Below, in pieces: positions 57,212 to 64,000 of a stretch of 64,000 nucleotides of DNA (position 1 is the stretch's first letter; each line of letters starts with the position of its first letter). The stretch comes from Devosia equisanguinis. Lineage in GTDB: Bacteria; Pseudomonadota; Alphaproteobacteria; Rhizobiales; Devosiaceae. Made by a program: the position numbers and the translations under genes. The notes under the pieces were generated by a model, which saw only the letters and a program-made list of their open reading frames with translations, ran no database searches and was not told the DNA's origin. The stretch spans positions 124,001 to 188,000 of the forward strand of contig NZ_UZWD01000038.1 of NCBI RefSeq assembly GCF_900631955.1, in the 5' to 3' direction.

Positions 57212-57736
57212 TCAGACTTCCACGGCAAGGCCAGGGGAGAGAGCCAACAGCCCTGCTCCGTCGAGTTTGGCAGGCAATTGAATAAAGGCTGCCTCGACCT
57301 CGGCGTCGCTACCCGCTAATGCGATGAGGCGTGGAATCACCGCATCAACCAGCTGTTCGCCTCGCCGCATCAACTGCTGCCCGGCAAGAATGACGATCGC
57401 CTTTTCGGCCCAACGACCCAGTGTCGGCAAGGGACCGGCGATTAACAGCAACGGCGCATCTTCGTCGGCATCCAGCAAAATGCAATCGGGCCCGAGCGAC
57501 CAGATGTCGACGGGCCGAGGCAGATCACCGGCATCGAGCAGGCGCTCCCGCGGGCGGGGTCTCCATGTCCGCGCATCGAGAAGCGGCTCATTCACGTTGC
57601 GTTCAATTACCCGATCAGCACCACTCAGCACCTCAGCAGCATCCACCCCATTCGGGGCTGCAGCAGCATCAAGTACAATGATCTGACCACCAATATGCAG
57701 GCGAAAGGCGGTGTTTCCGAACCAGGTAAGTTTCAT
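57212..57736 (-). CDS. Hypothetical protein resembling a metal-free metallo-beta-lactamase-fold start
   Basis: The 174-residue protein opens with a strand pattern ([24 protein letters not shown]) like UPF0173/metallo-beta-lactamase-fold proteins, but the HxHxDH metal site is absent and the rest (about 100 residues) is unlike it. No membrane segment or signal peptide. ATG 57736 is preferred; ATG 57763 is an alternative. It lies between gatC and divergent ruvX. It might be a degenerate relative of an MBL protein. Confidence 0.6.
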   Translation of the reverse strand: MKLTWFGNTAFRLHIGGQIIVLDAAAAPNGVDAAEVLSGADRVIERNVNEPLLDARTWRPRPRERLLDAGDLPRPVDIWSLGPDCILLDADEDAPLLLIAGPLPTLGRWAEKAIVILAGQQLMRRGEQLVDAVIPRLIALAGSDAEVEAAFIQLPAKLDGAGLLALSPGLAVEV

Positions 57737-57807
57737 CAGCCCTTTTCCTTCGCCAACCGACATGCCACAGCCTATAGGACAATTACTTCCCATTCAGCGA
57801 GCCCCAC

Positions 57808-58263
57808 GTGACCCTCGACAATCCCCTCGCCGAAATTCCGCAGACCGGCAAAATCATGGGGCTCGATCTCGGGACTAAGACCATTGGGGTCGCGATCTCA
57901 GACGGCATGCGCTATTCGGCCACGCCGCTCGAGACGATCAAGCGCACCAAATTCACGCAGGATGCGGAGCGGATCGTTGAGCTGATCACGCAGAATCAGG
58001 TGGTCGCTCTGATCTTGGGACTCCCGCTCAACATGGATGGGACGGAGGGACCGCGCGTCCAATCGACAAGGGCCTTTGCCCGCAATCTCGCGCCCAGGAT
58101 CAACCTGCCTATCGCCTTCTGGGATGAACGCCTCTCGACCTCGGCTGTGACCCGCATGATGATTGAAGCCGACCTTCGCCGCGACCGCCGCGCCGAAGTG
58201 GTCGACAAGCTTGCGGCCAGCTACATTCTGCAAGGCGCTTTGGATCGACTTCGGAAGGCTTGA
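57808..58263 (+). CDS. ruvX: Holliday-junction resolvase-like protein RuvX (YqgF)
   Basis: The 151-residue RNase-H-fold protein has GLDLGTKTIGVAISD, LILGLPLNMDGTEGPR and WDERLSTSAV motifs, placing it in the YqgF/RuvX family. Members are needed for pre-16S rRNA 5' processing and may act on junctions. The start is GTG 57808. It converges on the next gene without a gap. Confidence 0.94.
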   Translation: MTLDNPLAEIPQTGKIMGLDLGTKTIGVAISDGMRYSATPLETIKRTKFTQDAERIVELITQNQVVALILGLPLNMDGTEGPRVQSTRAFARNLAPRINLPIAFWDERLSTSAVTRMMIEADLRRDRRAEVVDKLAASYILQGALDRLRKA

Positions 58264-58710
58264 TTAAGCATCCCAGCGCTGCGCAACATAGCGCATTGCC
58301 AACACCACTGCATTTGGAATGGGAACGCCACCTCGATAGCCAGTAATGGCTCGCCGTGACAACCCCAGCAATCGTCCCAGCGCATCGCTGTTAAGGTGCA
58401 AATCGGCCATAATGCTCTTGAACTCAGAAGCATCCATGCTGGTTCGCGGCAGCTTCTCAATGGCACTAATGTTCAGTGAGGCACCATCATCCCAGACGAG
58501 TCTGCGGCCTTGGTCACCGACTTGAACGGTGTCAAACAGGTCGCTATCAGAGCGCACTTTGCTGAACGCTCGATGATTAAGCAAAAGAGGGCCCAAGTCC
58601 TTAATTTCAGTGACATCATCCGACCAGGTAACCCGAACAAAATAACCTGTAAGTGGATGCACGCGCTTTAGGCGATTTTTTTCCCCCTGAAGAAGCAGAA
58701 CCTGGCTCAT
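58264..58710 (-). CDS. DUF2442-like domain protein with C-terminal helix-turn-helix
   Basis: The 148-residue protein has an N-terminal domain resembling DUF2442 (TGYFVRVTWSDDVTEIKDLGPLLLNH, FDTVQVGDQGRRLVWDDGASL) and a C-terminal helix-turn-helix (FKSIMADLHLNSDALGRLLGLSRRAITGYRGG). Such proteins occur as antitoxin-like or regulatory partners of DUF4160-type proteins, but no partner is adjacent. ATG 58710 with GAGG is preferred; the frame extends to 58812. It is clearly more AT-rich than neighbours, as is the gap behind it, hinting at acquisition. Confidence 0.68.
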   Translation of the reverse strand: MSQVLLLQGEKNRLKRVHPLTGYFVRVTWSDDVTEIKDLGPLLLNHRAFSKVRSDSDLFDTVQVGDQGRRLVWDDGASLNISAIEKLPRTSMDASEFKSIMADLHLNSDALGRLLGLSRRAITGYRGGVPIPNAVVLAMRYVAQRWDA

Positions 58711-59142
58711 CCAGACCTCGTCGTTACCTTTTTCGATGTTTAAATCTGCACCGCCAACGCAAACCAAAATGCACGCTAAGCTCGCCAGCGCAGCGACTTC
58801 GCAAACATTCACACATCAATTTCCGCACTTTGCTCGCGACATTCCACCCAGCAGAAGTACCAAGCCTAACAACCCTGCACGCCATCCACTTTTTCATGCG
58901 ACTGCGCCTTATCTGAACAAAATTGCCAGACATAGAGCAGCAAGTGCGCACCAAAGCTTCAATACGCGTTCATACTTAAGGTGCCACAAATTATCTTTTG
59001 GATCACTTTATGTTCACATAATGTTCTATTATTTCAGTTGTGTCAAATAGGTAGGCCTTAAAGTTTAACGCAATAATTTGGCGCGGGACTTGCCCCCTGC
59101 CCGCCCCTCCGCTAGACCGCAGCAAATCGCAAGGGATGCGAC
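58711..59142. other. AT-rich intergenic region upstream of pyrB
   Basis: This 432-bp stretch between the divergent DUF2442-like gene and pyrB is the most AT-rich part of the window, especially 58960-59060. The longest plus-strand frame (58736-59050) has low-complexity codon use and no ribosome site, so I do not call it a gene. No tRNA, repeat or clear -35/-10 pair was found; AAGGG before the pyrB ATG is its ribosome site. Confidence 0.6.
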
Positions 59143-60114
59143 ATGCCGCAGCAGAATTCTCCCGCCGGGCAATCCGGTGACTTCCCCCCGTTCGCCCAGC
59201 GACACCTCATTTCCATTGCCGATCTGAAGCAGCACGAAATCATCGACCTGCTGGATCGCGCCGAGCAAATGATCGCCATTTCTCGGCAGGAGCGGAAGTC
59301 GCTTCCGACGCTGTCTGGCAAGACGCAGATCAATCTGTTCTTCGAGCCATCGACGCGCACCCAGTCCTCGTTCGAGATCGCCGGAAAGCGCTTGGGCGCG
59401 CTGGTGGTCAACATGTCGGTCAAGACCTCGTCGGTTTCGAAGGGCGAAACGCTGATCGACACTGCGGCGACCCTCAACGCGATGCGGCCGGACGTGCTGG
59501 TGGTGCGTCATTCTGCGGCCGGGGCGGTCGAACTGCTGAGCCAGAAGGTCGGCTGCTCGGTGGTCAATGCCGGCGACGGCGCGCATGAGCACCCGACCCA
59601 GGCGCTGCTCGATGCCCTGACGATCCGTAACCACAAGGGCACGCTTGCTGGACTGACCGTCGCCATTTGCGGCGATATCGCCAATTCGCGCGTCGCACGA
59701 TCAAACCTGCTGCTGCTGGGCGCGCTGCATGTGCGCACCCGCGTCATTGCTCCACGCAACCTGCTTCCAGCGGGCATTGAAAACCTGGCCACCGAGGTGT
59801 TCACCGACATGGAAGCGGGGCTCAAGGGGGCCGACGTGGTAATGATGCTGCGCCTGCAGCACGAGCGCGCCAACGGCAAGATGATCCCCTCGGTTCGCGA
59901 ATACTACCGCTTTTATGGGCTCGACGAGGCCAAGCTGGCCTATGCCAAATCCGATGCCATCGTCATGCATCCCGGTCCTATGAACCGCGGCGTGGAGATC
60001 GATCCCGCCATTGCCGATGGTTCCCGCTCGGTGATCACCGACCAGGTCGAAATGGGGGTGGCCGTGCGCATGGCCGTGCTTGATGCCCTGCTTCCTGCGA
60101 GGAATGACGCATGA
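59143..60114 (+). CDS. pyrB: Aspartate carbamoyltransferase catalytic subunit
   Basis: The 323-residue protein has the carbamoyl-phosphate loop [15 protein letters not shown], the [13 protein letters not shown] motif and the [10 protein letters not shown] aspartate loop region (SVREYY). It makes carbamoyl-aspartate in pyrimidine synthesis. Its TGA overlaps the next ATG as ATGA, fitting a paired ATCase-PyrC-like complex. Confidence 0.95.
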   Translation: MPQQNSPAGQSGDFPPFAQRHLISIADLKQHEIIDLLDRAEQMIAISRQERKSLPTLSGKTQINLFFEPSTRTQSSFEIAGKRLGALVVNMSVKTSSVSKGETLIDTAATLNAMRPDVLVVRHSAAGAVELLSQKVGCSVVNAGDGAHEHPTQALLDALTIRNHKGTLAGLTVAICGDIANSRVARSNLLLLGALHVRTRVIAPRNLLPAGIENLATEVFTDMEAGLKGADVVMMLRLQHERANGKMIPSVREYYRFYGLDEAKLAYAKSDAIVMHPGPMNRGVEIDPAIADGSRSVITDQVEMGVAVRMAVLDALLPARNDA

Positions 60115-61403
60115 CCCGGCCCCTGCTTATCGAGAACGCGCGCGTCGTCGATCCCGCTTCCGGCACCGACCAGATGGGCGCCGTGCTGGTTGAAGATGGC
60201 CGCATCAGCGACCTGGCGCTGGGTGGCCCTGTCGGTGTCCCCGACGATGCCGAAGTGGTCAATGCCAATGGCCTGGTGCTGGCGCCAGGGCTGGTCGACA
60301 TGCGCGTCTTCGTCGGCGAGCCAGGCAAGGAGTACCGCGAGACACTCGCCTCGGCGGGCGCCGCTGCGGTCGCGGGTGGCGTCACGTCTTTCGTGATGAT
60401 GCCGGATACGACCCCGGTGGTGGACGATGGCGCGCTGGTGGACTTCCTTATTCGCCGGGCTGAGGCGCAATCCCCTGCCCGCATCCTGCCTGCGGCTGCG
60501 ATCACCAAGGGGCTGGCCGGCAAGGAGATGACGGAGTTTGGCTTGCTGAAGGAAGCCGGCGCGGTTTGTCTCACCGATGGTGCGCAATCGATCCAGTCCA
60601 GCGCGCTGCTGCGGACGGCGATGAGCTATGCCGCCAATTTCGACATGGCCTTCGTGCATCAGGCTGCCGACGCGGCACTGGTTGGCGACGGCGTGATGAA
60701 TGAGGGTTTCTTTGCCACCATTCTCGGGCTCAAGGGCATTCCCCGCGAAGCTGAGACCATTCCCCTGGCGCGCGACCTGCAACTGGCTGCGCTTGCCAAG
60801 GTGCGTTACCACGCAGCCCAGATTTCAACAGCGGTTTCGGTGGAGCTGGTGCAGGCAGCCAAGGCCAGGAATGGCCGGATCACCGCTGGGGCGTCGATCA
60901 ACAATCTCTGCCTCAACGAAAACGACATCGGCCGCTACCGCACCTATTTCAAGCTCAACCCGCCGCTACGAGGCGAGGACGATCGACGCGCCTTGGTCGA
61001 TGGCTTGCGTGCCGGGGTCATCGATACCATCCACTCCGACCACGACCCGCAGGACACCGAGGTAAAGCGCCAGCCCTTTGCCGAGGCTTCCAACGGCGCC
61101 ATTGGCCTTGAAACGCTGCTGAGTGCGGCGCTGCGGATGGTGCATGCGGAGGAAATCGACCTGCTCACACTGCTGCGGGCCATGACCATTCGCCCGGCAC
61201 AGATTCTCGGACTCGCGAGTGGCCGCATTGCCAGAGGCGCGCCTGCCGACCTGATCCTGATCGATCTCGACTATCCCTGGCAGGTGACCGAGGCTTCGCT
61301 TCGCTCCAAGTCTCGTAATACCAGCTTCGAGGGCGCGCGCCTTGCCGGCAAGGTGATGCGCACCATTGTCGGTGGCAAGACCGTCTACCAGTTAGCAGAG
61401 TAA
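60111..61403 (+). CDS. pyrC: PyrC-like dihydroorotase homologue lacking metal ligands
   Basis: The 430-residue amidohydrolase is full length and alignable with class I dihydroorotases, but the N-terminal metal site PGxxDxHxH reads [15 protein letters not shown] (R65, F67 instead of His) and the TPHH block is [11 protein letters not shown]. The later Asp in HSDHDPQD is kept. It is therefore most likely a pseudo-dihydroorotase that supports PyrB assembly, as PyrC' does in Pseudomonas, with the real PyrC elsewhere. The coupling to pyrB (ATGA) supports that. Confidence 0.88.
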   Translation: MTRPLLIENARVVDPASGTDQMGAVLVEDGRISDLALGGPVGVPDDAEVVNANGLVLAPGLVDMRVFVGEPGKEYRETLASAGAAAVAGGVTSFVMMPDTTPVVDDGALVDFLIRRAEAQSPARILPAAAITKGLAGKEMTEFGLLKEAGAVCLTDGAQSIQSSALLRTAMSYAANFDMAFVHQAADAALVGDGVMNEGFFATILGLKGIPREAETIPLARDLQLAALAKVRYHAAQISTAVSVELVQAAKARNGRITAGASINNLCLNENDIGRYRTYFKLNPPLRGEDDRRALVDGLRAGVIDTIHSDHDPQDTEVKRQPFAEASNGAIGLETLLSAALRMVHAEEIDLLTLLRAMTIRPAQILGLASGRIARGAPADLILIDLDYPWQVTEASLRSKSRNTSFEGARLAGKVMRTIVGGKTVYQLAE

Positions 61404-61500
61404 GGTGGGGCACCGCAGTTCTCAACATTCCTCACGCCGGCCCTCTTGTGAAGGCGGGGTGGCTGAGGGTAGTTGTCTTGGTTAACGAGGGAGACAGAAC

Positions 61501-62109
61501 ATGCCCACCGAAATCCTGCCGCTGCTTTACGCGCTGGTCCTCGGCTATCTGTGCGGGTCCATCCCTTTCGGGTTGATCCTGACTCGTGCCGCCGGACTCG
61601 GGGACATCCGCGCCATTGGCTCCGGCAATATCGGGGCCACCAATGTACTGCGCACCGGCAATAAGGGTCTGGCCGCCGGCACGCTGGTGCTCGACGCCCT
61701 CAAAGCGGTCATCCCGGTGCTTCTGGCCCGTCACTTCTGGGGCGAAGACGCCGCTCGAGTCGCGGCCCTGGGTGCCTTTCTGGGACATTGTTTTCCGGTC
61801 TGGCTCGGCTTCAAGGGTGGCAAGGGCGTCGCAGTCATGATCGGCTCGCTATTGGCGCTCAACTGGATTGTCGGCCTGATTTTCTGCGCCGTCTGGCTGC
61901 TCATCGCCTTCACCCGCAAGATTTCCTCGCTGGCCGCGCTCACAGCTGCCGCAACCGCGCCGATCTTCGCCTATGTGCTGGGCAGCGAACGCCTGGCGCT
62001 GGTGGTGACGGGCCTCGCTCTATTGCTGTTCTTCCAGCATCGGGAAAATATCGCGCGGCTGATCAAAGGCACGGAGCCCAGTATCGGCGGCGGCAGGAAA
62101 GCGGCCTGA
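61501..62109 (+). CDS. plsY: Glycerol-3-phosphate acyltransferase PlsY
   Basis: The 202-residue membrane protein has five helices and the three PlsY motifs: [28 protein letters not shown] and the FKGGKGVAV end segment. It acylates glycerol-3-phosphate with acyl-phosphate, the first step of phospholipid synthesis. GAGGGAG precedes the ATG. dprA begins 2 bp after its stop. Confidence 0.95.
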   Translation: MPTEILPLLYALVLGYLCGSIPFGLILTRAAGLGDIRAIGSGNIGATNVLRTGNKGLAAGTLVLDALKAVIPVLLARHFWGEDAARVAALGAFLGHCFPVWLGFKGGKGVAVMIGSLLALNWIVGLIFCAVWLLIAFTRKISSLAALTAAATAPIFAYVLGSERLALVVTGLALLLFFQHRENIARLIKGTEPSIGGGRKAA

Positions 62110-62111
62110 TC

Positions 62112-63242
62112 ATGGTTCGGGGCCGGGTGACCACAGAGCTCACGCCGGCCCAACGCATCGCCTGGCTTCGCCTGTTGCGGACTGACAATGTCGGCCCGGT
62201 CACCTTCCGCCAATTGCTCAATCGCTTCGGCTCGGCAGAGGCAGCCATTGCCGCCTTGCCCACGCTCTCCGGCAAGTCGAGTCGTACACTCAGCGTCATT
62301 TCCCAGTCCCAGGCGGAAGACGAAATGGCCGGGCTGAGCCGCTATGGCGCCCGACTGGTGGCGCAGGGCGAAAGTGATTACCCGCCCCACCTGCTGCATA
62401 TCGCTGCATCGCCGCCGCTCTTGACCATGGCAGGCGGCGATCGGGTGGATTGGTTGCGAACGGTTGGCGTGGTCGGAGCGCGCAACGCGTCCTCGGCCGG
62501 CGTCAAGATGACACGGCTGCTGGCTGAAGAACTGGGCGCGCTGGGTTACACGGTGGTTTCGGGCCTGGCACGCGGCATAGATGCGGCGGCCCACCGTGCC
62601 AGCCTCAATACCGGAACGGTCGCTGTACTGGCGGGCGGCTTCGATCGCATCTATCCCGACGAAAACATCCCGCTGGCCCACGACATTCTCGATAATGGCG
62701 GGACATTGTTGACCGAAATGCCGCTGGGCTGGGAGCCACGGGCGCGCGATTTCCCCAGGCGCAACCGGCTGGTTTCCGGCTTGTCGTTGGGCATTGTCGT
62801 GGTCGAGGCCGCAAAGCGATCTGGCTCGTTGATCACTGCCCGGCTGGCATTGGAACAGAACCGCGACGTCTTCGCGGTTCCCGGGTCGCCGCTCGATCCG
62901 CGCGCCGAGGGTGGAAACGCCTTGATTCAGCAAGGGGCGCGGCTGATCACCAGTGCGAGGGACATCGTGGAGGTGCTGGGCAGTGCCGACCCTGCCCGCA
63001 GCGCCCTCTTCGATCCGGAATGGCTGCCGGATGGCGAATTCGGTGCCGACGAGGCCATGCCGGCAGAAAGTGATCGCGAGCGGCTGCTGGCCGCTTTATC
63101 GACGACACCGATCGAGGTGGATGAACTGGTGGCGCAAACCGGGATTGCCCCGGCCGCCATGCAGATCCTGCTGCTCGAGCTTGACCTTGGGGGACGCGTC
63201 GAGTGGTCGAGCGGTCAGTTGGTGGCGTTGAGGTTTAGCTGA
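62112..63242 (+). CDS. dprA: DNA-processing protein DprA
   Basis: The 376-residue protein has an N-terminal helix-hairpin-helix-like part, the Rossmann core with VGARNASSAG, VVSGLARGIDAAAHRASL and FPRRNRLVSGLS, and a C-terminal winged helix (DELVAQTGIAPAAMQILLLELDLGGRVE). It loads RecA on incoming single-stranded DNA in transformation. ATG 62112 is used; the frame opens far upstream inside plsY. It precedes topA, the standard dprA-topA order. Confidence 0.93.
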   Translation: MVRGRVTTELTPAQRIAWLRLLRTDNVGPVTFRQLLNRFGSAEAAIAALPTLSGKSSRTLSVISQSQAEDEMAGLSRYGARLVAQGESDYPPHLLHIAASPPLLTMAGGDRVDWLRTVGVVGARNASSAGVKMTRLLAEELGALGYTVVSGLARGIDAAAHRASLNTGTVAVLAGGFDRIYPDENIPLAHDILDNGGTLLTEMPLGWEPRARDFPRRNRLVSGLSLGIVVVEAAKRSGSLITARLALEQNRDVFAVPGSPLDPRAEGGNALIQQGARLITSARDIVEVLGSADPARSALFDPEWLPDGEFGADEAMPAESDRERLLAALSTTPIEVDELVAQTGIAPAAMQILLLELDLGGRVEWSSGQLVALRFS

Positions 63243-63351
63243 GCCTCGGCGCTGAGCGGACAGCGCGCCGAAAATACGCCCCGTTGACACCGGCATTTGC
63301 GTTCACCATGTTGCGCGCTCTTTGAGAGTGCGTTGCGGAACGGATAGCGGA

Positions 63352-64000
63352 ATGAAGGTCGTCGTCGTTGAAAGTCCGGCTAAAGCCAAGACAATCAACA
63401 AATATCTGGGCAAGGACTATGAGGTTCTTGCCAGCTTCGGCCACGTCCGTGACCTGCCGGCCAAGGATGGCTCGGTGCGTCCCGACGAGGATTTCGCCAT
63501 GTCCTGGGAAGTGGACACCGCCTCCAAGAAGCGCATTTCCGACATTGCCGGTGCGCTCAAGGGCGCCGACGGACTGATCCTCGCAACCGACCCTGATCGC
63601 GAGGGCGAGGCGATCTCCTGGCATATTCTGGATGTGCTGCGGCAGAAAAAGGCGCTGAAGAAAGACACGCCGGTGCAGCGCGTGGTGTTCAACGCCATCA
63701 CCAAGGACGCGGTCACCGCGGCCATGGCCAAGCCCCGCGACATCGACATGCCGCTGGTCGATGCCTATCTGGCGCGGCGCGCGCTCGACTACCTGGTCGG
63801 CTTCACGCTCTCCCCCATTCTCTGGCGCAAGCTGCCGGGCTCGCGCTCTGCTGGCCGTGTGCAATCGGTGACGCTTCGCCTGGTCTCTGACCGCGAAGCC
63901 GAGATCGAGAAGTTCAAGGCCGATGAATATTGGTCGGTCGAGGCCCAACTGGCGCAGTCTGGCAAGAATTTTGTCGCGCGCCTTTTCTCGGTCGACGGCA
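63352..64000 (+). CDS. topA: DNA topoisomerase I (3' end outside window)
   Basis: The first 216 codons encode the TOPRIM start MKVVVVESPAKAKTINKYLG, the DPDREGEAISWHI acidic motif and the LSPILWRKLPGSRSAGRVQSV region. Type IA topoisomerase relaxes negative supercoils behind the polymerase. The catalytic Tyr domain lies beyond the window. It starts 109 bp after dprA. Confidence 0.95.
   Translation, partial: MKVVVVESPAKAKTINKYLGKDYEVLASFGHVRDLPAKDGSVRPDEDFAMSWEVDTASKKRISDIAGALKGADGLILATDPDREGEAISWHILDVLRQKKALKKDTPVQRVVFNAITKDAVTAAMAKPRDIDMPLVDAYLARRALDYLVGFTLSPILWRKLPGSRSAGRVQSVTLRLVSDREAEIEKFKADEYWSVEAQLAQSGKNFVARLFSVDG

Noticed and set aside
58736..59050. 104-codon open frame in the AT-rich gap before pyrB
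   Set aside because: No ribosome site, irregular composition and overlap with the start of the DUF2442-like gene's upstream region; not enough to call a gene.

Overview
The window reads as a chromosomal segment of an alphaproteobacterium of the order Hyphomicrobiales, most like Devosia or a close relative. The genus is an inference from gene content. Supporting features are the tandem ntrBC-ntrYX systems behind dusB, the fused ispDF, mazG next to hflX-hfq, a lipoyl domain fused to pyruvate dehydrogenase E1-beta, HdaA instead of Hda, and a pyrC-like gene without metal ligands behind pyrB. Base composition is GC-rich except around 58.3-59.1 kb. I found no rRNA, tRNA, CRISPR array or insertion sequence.

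Region 1 (1-12.5 kb) is the accessory part and the most interesting. It holds an ABC importer (fused permease, ATPase and three paralogous periplasmic binding proteins, one cut by the left edge), a three-gene phosphatase operon (inositol-monophosphatase family, dual-specificity Cys phosphatase, calcineurin-like phosphoesterase) with stop/start overlaps, a Na/Pi-cotransporter-PhoU protein, and a LacI-family regulator. Copies of one 16-bp operator (TTGCACAGCTTTGCAA type; one is a perfect palindrome) lie upstream of each of these units, including the regulator. I infer one regulon that imports a phosphorylated organic compound, removes its phosphate in the cytoplasm and exports or balances the released Pi. 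The substrate is not visible from sequence.

Region 2 (12.6-24.8 kb) is a conserved core: mazG, hflX-hfq, ntrX-ntrY, ntrC-ntrB-dusB, ispDF and a CinA C-terminal protein. NtrB/NtrC and NtrY/NtrX are nitrogen and redox two-component systems. NtrX has lost the sigma54-contact loop and the Walker B Asp.

Region 3 (24.8-34.3 kb) holds lipoate and pyruvate metabolism on the minus strand: ratA-lipA, an oxidoreductase, lpdA, a GDSL hydrolase, the three pyruvate dehydrogenase genes and ftsB. Region 4 (34.3-47.2 kb) has maeB, a CSS-EAL c-di-GMP phosphodiesterase, aspS, rnd, and the overlapping set AI-2E family protein-hdaA-ppk-ppx, linking a replication regulator with polyphosphate turnover.

Region 5 (47.2-58.3 kb) contains purMN, an EamA transporter, gatB, chorismate mutase, a YjhX-family protein, gatC-GNAT-secreted protein-gatA, and ruvX. 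Region 6 (58.3-64 kb) starts with an AT-rich patch carrying a DUF2442-like/HTH protein, then pyrB with a pseudo-dihydroorotase, plsY, dprA and the start of topA.
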